Part shown: positions 28,486 to 36,931 of the stretch, one piece after another
Numbering within the stretch: the first letter of the stretch is position 1
How the letters are laid out: the number at the start of each line of letters is the position of its first letter
NCBI RefSeq assembly: GCF_900187185.1
Contig: NZ_LT906465.1
Span: forward strand, 496,001 to 560,000
Origin: Chryseobacterium taklimakanense
Lineage (GTDB): Bacteria; Bacteroidota; Bacteroidia; Flavobacteriales; Weeksellaceae
Direction of reading: 5' to 3'
DNA length: 64,000 nt
The notes under the pieces: model-generated
Seen by the model: the letters and a program-made list of their open reading frames with translations, nothing else
Database searches by the model: none
Told to the model about the DNA's origin: nothing
Made by a program: the position numbers and the translations under genes

Positions 28486-28733
28486 TTAACTTTTGTAAAT
28501 TGTTTAAACAGTGTAAATTGTCACTTTGTCTGTGGATAATTTTGTGGATTGAATTATTTTTAAAAATAAAATTTATTATACAAAAAATCAGTCATTTATA
28601 AAATTTAATTAAATTCTTAGAATAAGATTGCTTTAAGTGGAGAAGGGCTCTTGTTACTCCATTTTTGGACAATTTTTTTAAACGGAAATAAAGATTTTAC
28701 TCTGATAAAAATTACTTTATTTACTTTTGTAAA
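28486..28733. promoter_or_regulatory. Operator-like sites TTTAC-N4-GTAAA upstream of the TerC gene
   Basis: The 350 bp between the M14 and TerC genes contain a perfect TTTAC-TTTT-GTAAA at 28720-28733, a one-mismatch copy TTAAC-TTTT-GTAAA at 28486-28499 and a weaker one at 28696-28709. The perfect palindrome TGTTTAAACA is at 28501-28510. The 28720 site contains TACTTTTG, so it would overlap a promoter. The same motif recurs upstream of the XRE regulator at 30029, the likely binder. Confidence 0.45.
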
Positions 28734-28757
28734 TTTTATTTAAAGATTATGTTTTGG

Positions 28758-28765
28758 TATATTTG
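28758..28765 (+). promoter_or_regulatory. Probable -7 promoter element for the TerC gene
   Basis: TATATTTG followed by C matches TAnnTTTG, 16 bases before the ATG at 28781. It overlaps the upstream in-frame TTG extension region, which supports the ATG as start. Confidence 0.55.
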
Positions 28766-28780
28766 CGCTTATTTTTTTAT

Positions 28781-29872
28781 ATGAACAGCGAAATTTTATT
28801 CTTAGGCGCTTTCTTGGTTTTTATTGTTATAATATTGGCCATAGACCTTAATCTTGGTAAAAAATCCGGAGGTGTGGTATCCATGAAAAAAGCAGGACTT
28901 ATGAGTTTTGCGGTAGTTACTCTGGCGATGGGTTTCTATTTTATTTTGATTACCTACGGTCACCTACTCCACGGCATCGACAGCATTGAAAAACTTCAAA
29001 CCGTCATTACGAAACACCGCCATCCGGTAAAAATTATCCCTAACGACCTGGAGCATTCTATTGCCCTGTATAATCAGAATCTGGGATTGGAGTATCTGAC
29101 GGGTTATATTGTGGAATATGCCCTTTCTGTGGATAACATCTTTGTAATAATCCTGATATTTACCGCTTTTGGGGTTGTGGAAAAGAATTATCACCGCGTA
29201 CTGTTCTGGGGTATCCTGGGCGCGATCATCATGCGTTTTATCTTCATCTTTGTGGGTGCAGCACTGATCGCCAAGTTCAGCTGGATTATGTATGTTTTCG
29301 GTGGCTTTCTGGTGATCACCGGCGTTAAGATGTTTCTTCAGAAGGATAATGACGAAAAAATCGATACCCAAAACCATCCTGTCGTAAAATTTGCGAACCG
29401 CTATTTTAAGGTTCATAACCACTTTGTAGGACAGAAATTCTGGGTAACCATCGACGGCGTAAAAAAAATGACGCCACTTTTCCTCGTTCTCCTGATCATC
29501 GAAGCGACGGATTTGATATTTGCAGTAGACAGTATCCCCGCGATATTTTCAGTGACAAAAGACCCATATATTGTGTTTTTCTCCAATATTTTTGCAATCA
29601 TTGGTCTGCGTTCGATGTTCTTCTTATTGGCGGGAATTATCGATAAATTCAGATTCCTGAAAACCGGCTTAGCATTTCTTTTAACCTTTATCGGTTTAAA
29701 GATGATCTTCCACCACCAGCTTGAAGGCTGGGGCTTCGAAACTTCACATTCACTTCTGATTATTGTGGGAATCCTCGCAGCAAGTATTGTGGCATCTCTG
29801 CTGTTCCCTGAACAGAAAAAAGAAAGAAAACTTAAATTTGACGAAGAAGCTGAAGAGCAGCACCGCAGATAA
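28781..29872 (+). CDS. TerC family integral membrane protein (Alx-like)
   Basis: 363 residues from the ATG at 28781 (MNSEILFLGAFLVFIVII). Nine or so membrane segments carry the conserved acidic residues of the family: AIDLNLGKK, YALSVDNIFVIILIF near residue 115 and IEATDLIFAVDSIPAIFS near residue 235. About 60 residues between the second and third segments are soluble, as in the Alx group. TerC/Alx proteins export manganese, and some are linked to alkaline pH or tellurite. Here no ter genes are near, so Mn homeostasis is the likeliest role. The upstream region has operator-like sites shared with the next gene. Confidence 0.88.
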   Translation: MNSEILFLGAFLVFIVIILAIDLNLGKKSGGVVSMKKAGLMSFAVVTLAMGFYFILITYGHLLHGIDSIEKLQTVITKHRHPVKIIPNDLEHSIALYNQNLGLEYLTGYIVEYALSVDNIFVIILIFTAFGVVEKNYHRVLFWGILGAIIMRFIFIFVGAALIAKFSWIMYVFGGFLVITGVKMFLQKDNDEKIDTQNHPVVKFANRYFKVHNHFVGQKFWVTIDGVKKMTPLFLVLLIIEATDLIFAVDSIPAIFSVTKDPYIVFFSNIFAIIGLRSMFFLLAGIIDKFRFLKTGLAFLLTFIGLKMIFHHQLEGWGFETSHSLLIIVGILAASIVASLLFPEQKKERKLKFDEEAEEQHRR

Positions 29873-29926
29873 TTTACAATTTTAAATAAACAGATAATCT
29901 AAAAACCAGCACTTTAGGTGTTGGTT

Positions 29927-30008
29927 TTTACTTTTGTAAAACAGTATTTACGCACTTGATTTACTTTTGTATTTTAGATTTGTAAATTATTTTTTTTACA
30001 TTTGTAAT
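29927..30008. promoter_or_regulatory. Cluster of operator-like sites upstream of the XRE regulator
   Basis: Three copies of the inverted repeat TTTAC-N4-GTAAA lie within 82 bp: perfect at 29927-29940, TTTAC-TTTT-GTATT at 29960-29973, and TTTAC-ATTT-GTAAT at 29995-30008, with extra half sites TTTAC and GTAAA between them. Such a cluster just before an XRE-type gene suggests autoregulation. Confidence 0.5.
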
Positions 30009-30028
30009 TGTAAATTTTTAAGGTCTGT

Positions 30029-30574
30029 ATGAATTTAAATGAAAGAATTTCGAAAATCATTGAATATTCTGAGCTATCCTCATCTGAATTTGCAGATGCG
30101 GTCGATGTGCAGCGTTCTTCTGTTTCACACATCACATCCGGCAGAAATAAACCTTCCCTTGATTTCCTGATTAAGGTTAAGGAACAATTTCCGGAGCTTG
30201 AGTGGGACTGGCTCATCAAAGGTGACGGAGAAATGCTGAAAAAACCTGAAGAGGCACACACACCGGAAGCAGTGCCCGAAAAGACCAAGCCCACTTCCCT
30301 GCCCGACCTCTTTTCGCTGATTGACGATGATAATTTTGGTTTTACGGAAAAAGAAGACCGCGTTATGAAAACTTCTTTTGAAGAAAAAAATGAAACGCCC
30401 CGAGAATCTGCTAAAGCGACGGAGCGTCATGTGCAGGATATTTTAAACGATTCTCCGCCATTAGAGAAAAATACTGCACAAAAAAATCCCCAAGCTTTTG
30501 AAACCCAGGGAAATAAAATCAAAAGGATTGTCCTTTTTTATGACAACGGGAAATTTGAAAGTTTTGACCCTTAA
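30029..30574 (+). CDS. XRE-family helix-turn-helix regulator with disordered linker
   Basis: 181 residues. Residues 1-70 are a helix-turn-helix: MNLNERISKIIEYSELSSSEFADAVDVQRSSVSHITSGRNKPSLDFLIKV. The middle 90 residues are charged and low in hydrophobic residues. The C-terminus IKRIVLFYDNGKFESFDP is a short conserved strand pair that I recognise from flavobacterial homologues. It is preceded by several TTTAC-N4-GTAAA inverted repeats that it may bind, and the same motif lies upstream of the TerC gene. The genes it controls otherwise are unknown. Confidence 0.8.
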   Translation: MNLNERISKIIEYSELSSSEFADAVDVQRSSVSHITSGRNKPSLDFLIKVKEQFPELEWDWLIKGDGEMLKKPEEAHTPEAVPEKTKPTSLPDLFSLIDDDNFGFTEKEDRVMKTSFEEKNETPRESAKATERHVQDILNDSPPLEKNTAQKNPQAFETQGNKIKRIVLFYDNGKFESFDP

Positions 30575-30671
30575 GAATACTGCCGCACAAGATGATCACG
30601 CTCTACCTCGCCGCTTTCACATGGCGTATGGTGTTCAGAATTCGTACAGCCTTAAGGTTTCCATTCTAAAA

Positions 30672-31328
30672 CTAATCCAGCTGCATTTCCGGAATGTCGC
30701 CTTCAATGATTAAATCTGCTTCGGTGGCCTTAATAATGTCTTCCACCGAAACGCCCGGTGCACGTTCCAAAAGCTTGAACCCATTTGGTGTTACCTCCAG
30801 AACAGCAAGTTCTGTTACCACCTTTTTCACACAGTTAACGCCGGTCAACGGCAGTGTACACTCCCTGAGGATTTTGCTCTCGCCGGCTTTGTTCACGTGC
30901 ATCATGGCCACGATGATATTTTCCGCGGAAGCTACCAAATCCATCGCACCGCCCATTCCTTTCACCATTTTTCCAGGGATTTTCCAGTTGGCAATATCAC
31001 CTTTTTCAGACACTTCCATTGCGCCAAGAATGGTGAGATCCACTTTCTGGCTGCGGATCATCCCAAAACTGAATGCCGAATCGAAAAACGAACCGCCCGG
31101 AAGCATTGTAATGGTTTGTTTTCCGGCGTTAATCAGGTCAGCGTCTTCTTCACCTTCGTACGGAAATGGCCCCATACCCAGTATACCGTTTTCACTCTGG
31201 AACTCTACATTGAGGTTTTGGGGAACGTAATTGGCCACCAACGTCGGGATTCCGATGCCGAGGTTGACGTAAAAGCCGTCTTTTACTTCTTTTGCTATGC
31301 GTTTTGCGATCTGTTCTTTAGTTAACAT
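30672..31328 (-). CDS. scoB: 3-oxoacid CoA-transferase subunit B
   Basis: 218 residues. MLTKEQIAKRIAKEVKDGFYVNLGIGIPTLVANYVP and FQSENGILGMGPFP, where the Glu of SENG is the catalytic residue that forms the glutamyl-CoA intermediate, define the B subunit of succinyl-CoA:3-ketoacid CoA-transferase. GGSFFDSAFSFGMIRSQKVDLTILGAMEV follows. With subunit A it moves CoA between succinyl-CoA and acetoacetate or similar acids in ketone body and fatty acid breakdown. It is downstream of subunit A with an unrelated S23-type gene in between. Confidence 0.94.
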   Translation of the reverse strand: MLTKEQIAKRIAKEVKDGFYVNLGIGIPTLVANYVPQNLNVEFQSENGILGMGPFPYEGEEDADLINAGKQTITMLPGGSFFDSAFSFGMIRSQKVDLTILGAMEVSEKGDIANWKIPGKMVKGMGGAMDLVASAENIIVAMMHVNKAGESKILRECTLPLTGVNCVKKVVTELAVLEVTPNGFKLLERAPGVSVEDIIKATEADLIIEGDIPEMQLD

Positions 31329-31368
31329 ATTCTAATTTGAAAATGTGGAAATTTGAAGATTTGAAAAT

Positions 31369-31728
31369 TCAATTTCCTGTTTTACTTGTTGAAATAATTT
31401 TGTTCAGAATAAGATGAATTTCCTGCAGTTCGGTTTTCATCTTCTCATCAGGTGTAGGTAAATAAGGTGATTTCTCACACAGTTTAAACCAAAAACCTGT
31501 TTCGTCAGTTTCTTTAGCCGAAATCTTCATTTTATGGATGAAGTCGTTTTTGCTTTCGGCATTTTGGGCTTCATGAACATTGGCTCCAATGGAAGTCCCG
31601 GATTTGAAGATTTGATTGGCTAATGCAAAACGGTTTTTCTCATATAACTGCTCCGTAAACTCTACAATATCTAAAGCAAAATTGAAAGTTTTATCGACGA
31701 TTATATTTGTTTTATCGTTTCTCATCAT
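31369..31728 (-). CDS. Four-helix-bundle protein (S23 / rRNA intervening-sequence family)
   Basis: 119 residues from the ATG at 31726-31728. The pattern FNFALDIVEFTEQLYEKNRFALANQIFKSGTSIGANVHEAQNAESKNDFIHKMKISAKETDETGFWFKLCEK is typical of the S23 family, pentameric four-helix bundles first seen inside 23S rRNA intervening sequences. Function is unknown. Short AT-rich repeats (ATTTGAAAAT type) flank the gene on both sides, as often seen around such genes in flavobacteria, suggesting that it inserted as a unit. It splits scoA from scoB but keeps the same direction. Confidence 0.88.
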   Translation of the reverse strand: MMRNDKTNIIVDKTFNFALDIVEFTEQLYEKNRFALANQIFKSGTSIGANVHEAQNAESKNDFIHKMKISAKETDETGFWFKLCEKSPYLPTPDEKMKTELQEIHLILNKIISTSKTGN

Positions 31729-31755
31729 TTTCAAATTTTCAAATTAAACTGATTT

Positions 31756-32460
31756 TCAAATTTCCTTTTTTCTTACAGTTCTTTGTTCTATCCTCTTTTC
31801 GTACTGCTGTCCCTGGAAGATGCGCTGCACCATAATTCCGGGAATGTGGATCTGGTTCGGGTCGAGTTCGCCCGGTGCCACAAGTTCTTCCACTTCGGCA
31901 ATGGTGATTTTTGCGGCTCCTGCCATCGGATGGTTGAAATTGCGTGCTGAACCTTTGAAAATCAGGTTGCCGGCGTGGTCGCCCTTCCAGGCTTTTACGA
32001 TGGAGAAATCCGCTTCAAAAGCATGTTCCAGAATATGCGGTTTCCCGTTGAATTCTTTAACTTCTTTGCCTTCCGCTACTTCTGTTCCGTAACCGGCCGG
32101 TGTATAAAAAGCAGGAATTCCGGCCTGGGCGGCACGGCATTTTTCGGCCAAGGTTCCCTGCGGCGTGAGTTCTACTTCTAACTCACCGGAAAGCATCTGG
32201 CGTTCGAACTCAGCATTTTCGCCTACATAAGAGGAAATCATTTTCCTGATCTGCTTCTTTTGAAGAAGCAAACCAAGACCAAAGTCATCCACACCGGCGT
32301 TATTGGATATGCAGGTCAAGTCGGTTACATTGCTTTCAGCCAAGGCGCTGATGCAGTTTTCAGGGATGCCGCACAACCCGAAACCGCCCAGCATGAGCGT
32401 CATTCCGCTTTGGATACCGGCAATGGCTTCTTCTGCATTTTTTACTCTTTTATCGATCAT
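31756..32460 (-). CDS. scoA: 3-oxoacid CoA-transferase subunit A
   Basis: 234 residues. [37 protein letters not shown] carries the glycine-rich CoA-binding loop [10 protein letters not shown] typical of the A subunit. [46 protein letters not shown] is the next signature. It works with subunit B, whose gene is 428 bp downstream beyond the S23-type gene. Complete length for the family. Confidence 0.94.
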   Translation of the reverse strand: MIDKRVKNAEEAIAGIQSGMTLMLGGFGLCGIPENCISALAESNVTDLTCISNNAGVDDFGLGLLLQKKQIRKMISSYVGENAEFERQMLSGELEVELTPQGTLAEKCRAAQAGIPAFYTPAGYGTEVAEGKEVKEFNGKPHILEHAFEADFSIVKAWKGDHAGNLIFKGSARNFNHPMAGAAKITIAEVEELVAPGELDPNQIHIPGIMVQRIFQGQQYEKRIEQRTVRKKEI

Positions 32461-32721
32461 TTTTCACAATTTTTTCAGAGGCTTTAAATTACAGAATTTC
32501 TGCGATATAAAAAACGGCTGGACTTAACTGATAATCAACCGTTTTTCTGCGTAAGGGATATGGAAGGTGCGACCGCAGGGAGCAGTGCGGAGCGAAGCGC
32601 AGCACCGAAACGAAGTGCAGCCTGGAGAAGCCCGGCCTGAGCGAGGGAATGGAGCGCGAGCGCAGCGAGCGCACAATGACCGAGTGAAGGATACGCCCAA
32701 ATCATCAGTCTGCAAAAAGCG
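32461..32721. repeat. Intergenic stretch with GC-rich, internally repetitive DNA
   Basis: No gene between scoA and the rplS terminator. At 32560-32700 the DNA is unusually GC-rich and built of related short words: GCGGAGCGAAGCGCAGCACC, GAAACGAAGTGCAGC, GGAGCGCGAGCGCAGCGAGC. Small frames on both strands cross it but have no sensible composition. It resembles dispersed intergenic repeats rather than a gene. Whether it is transcribed is unknown. Confidence 0.45.
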
Positions 32722-32753
32722 AAAAACCACCCGAACGGATCCGAGTGGTTTTT
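32722..32753 (-). terminator. Terminator of rplS
   Basis: AAAAACCAC and GTGGTTTTT pair around a GGATCC-containing loop. It is 24 bases after the rplS stop and has T-runs in both directions. Confidence 0.75.
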
Positions 32754-32776
32754 CTATTGTTGTTGTCTGAATTATC

Positions 32777-33133
32777 TTAGCTCTTTTTGTAAGCAGCGTC
32801 TTTGATTCTTGCTTTCTTACCGCGAAGATTTCTGAAGTAGTAGATTCTTGCTCTTCTAACTTTACCTCTTCTGTCCACTTCGATTTTTTGCAAAGCCGGC
32901 ATGTTGATCGGGAAAACTCTCTCTACCCCTATGTCACCGCTCATCTTTCTGATGGTGAAAGTTTTGGTAAGTCCTGTTCCTCTCAACTGGATCACTGTTC
33001 CTTTAAAGAACTGTGTTCTGGTTTTGTTACCTTCTTTGATCTCGTAATACACGGTGATGGTGTCACCGGCTTTGAATTCCGGGAATTCTTTTTTAGCAAT
33101 GTACTTGTCCTGTACGTACTTTAATAAATCCAT
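32777..33133 (-). CDS. rplS: 50S ribosomal protein L19
   Basis: 118 residues from the ATG at 33131-33133 (MDLLKYVQDKYIAKKEFPEF); an in-frame extension to 33172 is not part of the family. FKAGDTITVYYEIKEGNKTRTQFFKGTVIQLRGTGLTKTFTIRKMSGDIGVERVFPINMPALQKIEVDRRGKVRRARIYYFRNLRGKKARI is L19 from end to end. It sits at the interface of the ribosomal subunits. It is transcribed alone from its own promoter, unlike the rpsP-rimM-trmD-rplS operon of many bacteria. Confidence 0.98.
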   Translation of the reverse strand: MDLLKYVQDKYIAKKEFPEFKAGDTITVYYEIKEGNKTRTQFFKGTVIQLRGTGLTKTFTIRKMSGDIGVERVFPINMPALQKIEVDRRGKVRRARIYYFRNLRGKKARIKDAAYKKS

Positions 33134-33237
33134 TTTTTTGTATAAAAAATTGTTTGCCGAGCTAAACAACATTCACGTCCTTCGTCAGAGGTTGATTAAC
33201 AGGCTGCAAAAATAAAACAATTTTTACAGATAACCAA
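33134..33237 (-). promoter_or_regulatory. rplS promoter and 5' leader
   Basis: On the minus strand TTG (33235-33237), 20 bases, then TATTTTTG (33207-33214) matches the Bacteroidetes -33/-7 consensus. The predicted leader is about 65 bases and contains TTGTTT pairing with AAACAA just before the gene, plus CCTCTGACGAAGGACG. L19 leaders that bind the protein have been described in flavobacteria; this one is a candidate, not confirmed. Confidence 0.5.
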
Positions 33238-33345
33238 TATCTTACAGAAAAATATTTTTGAAATTACATCTGCAAAAGTCTGTAAAACTAAAAGTGCAGA
33301 AATTCCACAGTTTCAGTGATCAATTATTCCTTATTAATTATTAAT

Positions 33346-35118
33346 TTACAGAGGTTTCACCTGTTCCAGGAACCAATCTTTCACCTCGCCTTCCAGGTCG
33401 TTTTCAAGTTTTTCCCTGCACCACTGGTGATAGCTGTTGAGCCAGTTTCGCTCAGGTTCAGTCAGCATTTCTGCGATGATAATGTTTCTGTCGAACGGGC
33501 AAATGGTTAACGTTTCAAATTCGTAGAAGGTTGCGCCAGATGTGCTGGTGACCTCCTGCACCGCCACAAGGTTTTCGTGACGGATACCGTAACTGTTTTC
33601 TACATAGAATCCCGGCTCGTTGGAGCAAACCATTCCCGGAAGCAGTTCCTGAAAGTTCATATCTTTTCTGATGTTCTGCGGCCCCTCGTGAACATTCATA
33701 AAACTGCCCACACCGTGGCCCGTACCGTGATTGTAGTCTTTACCCTGTAACCAAAGCGGCATTCTGGCAAATGCATCGAGCTGTACACCGCGTGTACCCT
33801 TCGGAAATTTTACCATTGAAAGACCGATCAGACCTTTCAGAACCAGGGTTACATCCTTTTTAAACCCGTCGGTTACAGCGCCTAAGGCCACCGTGCGGGT
33901 GATATCGGTTGTTCCTTCCAGGTATTGTCCGCCAGAATCAATAAGGATGCTGCCGTCATTGGTTACGGCCTTGCTGCCGTCCTCTTTTGGGGAATAATGC
34001 ACGATGGCGCCGTTTCCTTTATAACCGATGATAGAACCGAAACTTTCACCCACAAAATTCTTGCCTTCCGCCCGGAAATCTCTCAGTTTCACGCTGATGG
34101 AATATTCTGTCAACGGTTCTTTCCCGGCGGTTTGGGAAAGCCAGTAAAGGAATTTTACCATCGCCACGCCGTCCCTTTGCATCACGGTTCTGAAACCTTC
34201 CAGTTCGGCTGCATTTTTTTGCGCTTTCATCAGATTGCCCGGAACCGGTGCTTTAATGAATTGATTGCTGCTTTTAAGGGTATCAAAAATGGCTTGATTG
34301 GTATTAGGCGAAATTAGGACTTTCTGATCTTTCACCGCTTTTAGATCCAGGAAAAAATCACTGTAAGGTCTCGCATCCACACCCGAATCTGCAAGGTGTT
34401 TCTTAGCATCATCAGTCAGTTTTTCAAGATCTACATAAAGTGTGGCGTTACCCTTTGAAAGTGTGATATACCCCAGGAAAACCGGATTATAATCCACATC
34501 ACTTCCTCTTAAATTCAGCGTCCAGGCAACATCATCCAAACTGGCAATAATATGGAAGGTGGCTTCCTGTTCCTCCATTTTCTTGCGGATGGCAGCCAGT
34601 TTATCGCTTACGGATTTACCGGCCCGTTCTACCGGATGTACAAAAACTGGATTTTTAGTTTTATCTGAAGTTCTATCTACCCAAATCTCTTTTAAAAAGG
34701 GAATATCGACTACTTTAATATTTTTTGAAGCCAGTTTGTCCTCCAGGTCTGTCCAGTTTGTATTGGACGTTGCCAAAGCGTTTACCGCAACCGTTCCGCC
34801 TTCTTTTACTTCAGTTTTCAGCCAGTCGGTATACTCGGGAACGCCTTCCTCACCCATTTTCATCAGTTCAAAATCCGAGCCTTCCAGTTCAACGGGAGCC
34901 TGCACGAAATAGCGGCCGTCCGTCCAGAGTGCAGCTTTATCATGAGTAACCAACACAAACCCCGCAGAACCCGTGAAACCTGAAAGCCAGCTCCTTTCAA
35001 GCCACTCATCAGGCAAATACTCGCTCATATGGGGATCAGCGGAATAAACAATAAAGGCATCAATATTCTCTTCCTGCATTTTCTTTCTTAATGCAGCCAC
35101 TTTTTCTTTTGAAGTCAT
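33346..35118 (-). CDS. pepP: M24-family aminopeptidase P
   Basis: 590 residues from the ATG at 35116-35118 (MTSKEKVAALRKKMQEENID); the frame extends to 35199 but those residues are unlike the family. Two creatinase-like N-terminal domains come first (YLPDEWLERSWLSGFTGSAGF near residue 45), then the pita-bread domain: IGYKGNGAIVHYSP, ILIDSGGQYLEGTTDITRTVALG (two Asp metal ligands), NHGTGHGVGSFMNVHEGPQ (His) and CSNEPGFYVENSYGIRHENL (Glu), and the last Glu in FYEFETLTICPFD. It cleaves X-Pro N-termini using two metal ions. Cytosolic; length is typical of the three-domain type. Confidence 0.93.
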   Translation of the reverse strand: MTSKEKVAALRKKMQEENIDAFIVYSADPHMSEYLPDEWLERSWLSGFTGSAGFVLVTHDKAALWTDGRYFVQAPVELEGSDFELMKMGEEGVPEYTDWLKTEVKEGGTVAVNALATSNTNWTDLEDKLASKNIKVVDIPFLKEIWVDRTSDKTKNPVFVHPVERAGKSVSDKLAAIRKKMEEQEATFHIIASLDDVAWTLNLRGSDVDYNPVFLGYITLSKGNATLYVDLEKLTDDAKKHLADSGVDARPYSDFFLDLKAVKDQKVLISPNTNQAIFDTLKSSNQFIKAPVPGNLMKAQKNAAELEGFRTVMQRDGVAMVKFLYWLSQTAGKEPLTEYSISVKLRDFRAEGKNFVGESFGSIIGYKGNGAIVHYSPKEDGSKAVTNDGSILIDSGGQYLEGTTDITRTVALGAVTDGFKKDVTLVLKGLIGLSMVKFPKGTRGVQLDAFARMPLWLQGKDYNHGTGHGVGSFMNVHEGPQNIRKDMNFQELLPGMVCSNEPGFYVENSYGIRHENLVAVQEVTSTSGATFYEFETLTICPFDRNIIIAEMLTEPERNWLNSYHQWCREKLENDLEGEVKDWFLEQVKPL

Positions 35119-35322
35119 AGGTTTAAATTTTGGAGGCATAAAGTTAGTGATTTTGCGAAATACCCTGCTAAAATCTTCCCGGCAATCCATAAAGCCCATA
35201 CATTTTAACTGGTCTGAATAATTTTACACTACAGTTTAGAACCTTCAAACCAGCTTTGGTGCAGGACTGACGCAGCCATTCAACAAAATTTATTATCTTC
35301 AAGCCCGTAAAATGAAAAAATC

Positions 35323-36873
35323 ATGAACTACACTAAACTTTTTATGGCTTCGGCCGTTATCGCTTTTACATTCTCAACCGCACAAACGCAGCAGGAAATG
35401 GTGAAATCGATCATGAATGAAGCCTACAGCAACTCACAAACTGAAAAACTGGCTTATGAGCTGGTGGACGGGATTGGACCAAGGCTCGTTGGAACTCCTA
35501 AAATGAAACAGGCACATGACTGGGCCATAAACAAATTCAAGAGCTGGGGCATCGATGCCAGGAATGAACAGTACGGTGAATGGAAATCTTGGGAGCGCGG
35601 CACCTCGTCGGTAGAAATGGTTTATCCCCACGTAAAATCCCTGGAAGGTATGCAGCTGGCCTTCAGCCCTGCAACAGGTGCTAAAGGTGTCACCGCAGAA
35701 GTGATTATGCTGCCAACCTTTAAATCAAAAGAAGAGTTCAACAAATGGCTTCCAAAAGTAAAAGGCAAGCTGGTTATGGTCTCGCAGTACCAGCCGAGCG
35801 GACGCCCGGAGTACAACTGGAAGGAATTTGCGACTCCGGAATCTTTTGAGAAGTATAAAAAAGAAACTGAAGCCGCAACCAGAGAATGGAACCAGTCTCT
35901 GGAGACTCTGGGGCTAACCTGGAGAACCCTTAATAAACCTTTTGAGGATGCCGGGGCTGCGGGACTGGTTCTCAGCAACTGGAGCCGCGGTTTTGGAGTC
36001 AACAAGATCTTCAGTGCAGGAACGAAGAAAATCCCTGCTGTAGATATTTCGCTTGAGGATTACGGACAACTCTACCGGATGCTCCAGAACGGTGTAACAC
36101 CAAAGCTAAAAATCGTGGCCAACAGCAAGGATCGGGGCATGGCACCAACCTTCAACACCGTTGCAGAAATCAAGGGAAGCGAAAAAGCCAATGAATACGT
36201 TATCCTTTCGGCACACCTCGATTCCTGGGATGGAGGAACCGGTGCCACCGACAACGCGACCGGAACCGTCATGATGATGGAGGTTGCCAGAATCCTGAAG
36301 AAGCTCTACCCTAACCCCAAACGAACCATTATTGTGGGGCTTTGGGGCAGTGAAGAACAGGGACTGAACGGCAGCCGCGCCTATGTATCAGCGCATAAAG
36401 ACCAGATGCCGAATGTACAGGCGGTTTTCAACCAGGATAACGGCACCGGCAGAATTGTGAACGTGAGCGGTTCGGGATTTGTAAATGCCTACGATTATTT
36501 AGGCAGATGGTTTGCAGCGGCACCCAGCGAACTTACAAGAGAAATAAAATTTACTTTCCCGGGTTCGCCGGGCGGTGGCGGCAGTGACCACGCTTCGTTC
36601 GTCGCGGCCGGTGTTCCTGGCTTTATGCTGGGCTCGCTCAACTGGGCTTACGGAAACTATACCTGGCATACGCAGCGGGACACTTATGACAAGATTGTAT
36701 TTGATGATTTGAAAAACAACGTTGCACTCATCGCCATCCTCACCTATATGGCCAGCGAAGATCCGGAAAAGGCCTCCAATGAAAAGATGAGGCTTCCTGT
36801 CAACCCAAGGACCGGTAAAGCCGCAGAATGGCCGTCAGTGCAGGAACCGATCAGAAAAGGCGGTGTGGACTGA
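35323..36873 (+). CDS. Secreted M28-family peptidase with inserted PA domain
   Basis: 516 residues with a signal peptide (MNYTKLFMASAVIAFTFSTAQ). The N-terminal part has ELVDGIGPRLVGTPKMKQAHDW. A PA-type insert covers about residues 130-260 (KGKLVMVSQYQPS, AGAAGLVLSNWSRGFGVNK). The metal site is VILSAHLDSWDGGTGATDNATG (His, Asp), GLWGSEEQGLNGS (catalytic Glu and ligand), NQDNGTGR and GGSDHASFVAAGVPGFML, with the last His in YTWHTQRDTYDK. It is an aminopeptidase or carboxypeptidase with two zinc ions, exported to the periplasm or beyond. It is divergent from pepP and ends in its own terminator. Confidence 0.93.
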   Translation: MNYTKLFMASAVIAFTFSTAQTQQEMVKSIMNEAYSNSQTEKLAYELVDGIGPRLVGTPKMKQAHDWAINKFKSWGIDARNEQYGEWKSWERGTSSVEMVYPHVKSLEGMQLAFSPATGAKGVTAEVIMLPTFKSKEEFNKWLPKVKGKLVMVSQYQPSGRPEYNWKEFATPESFEKYKKETEAATREWNQSLETLGLTWRTLNKPFEDAGAAGLVLSNWSRGFGVNKIFSAGTKKIPAVDISLEDYGQLYRMLQNGVTPKLKIVANSKDRGMAPTFNTVAEIKGSEKANEYVILSAHLDSWDGGTGATDNATGTVMMMEVARILKKLYPNPKRTIIVGLWGSEEQGLNGSRAYVSAHKDQMPNVQAVFNQDNGTGRIVNVSGSGFVNAYDYLGRWFAAAPSELTREIKFTFPGSPGGGGSDHASFVAAGVPGFMLGSLNWAYGNYTWHTQRDTYDKIVFDDLKNNVALIAILTYMASEDPEKASNEKMRLPVNPRTGKAAEWPSVQEPIRKGGVD

Positions 36874-36892
36874 CAACCTCTTAGGCATTCAT

Positions 36893-36931
36893 AAAAAAGG
36901 AGCCGTCTCACCACTGAGGCGGCTTTATAAT
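36893..36931 (+). terminator. Terminator of the M28 peptidase gene
   Basis: AGCCGTCTCA and TGAGGCGGCT pair with one mismatch around a CCAC loop and are followed by TTATAA. Located 27 bases after the stop. Confidence 0.75.

Noticed and set aside
32489-32770. Arg/Ser-rich open frames on both strands across the GC-rich stretch
   Set aside because: Open only because the DNA is GC-rich and repetitive; no ribosome-binding context and no plausible protein.
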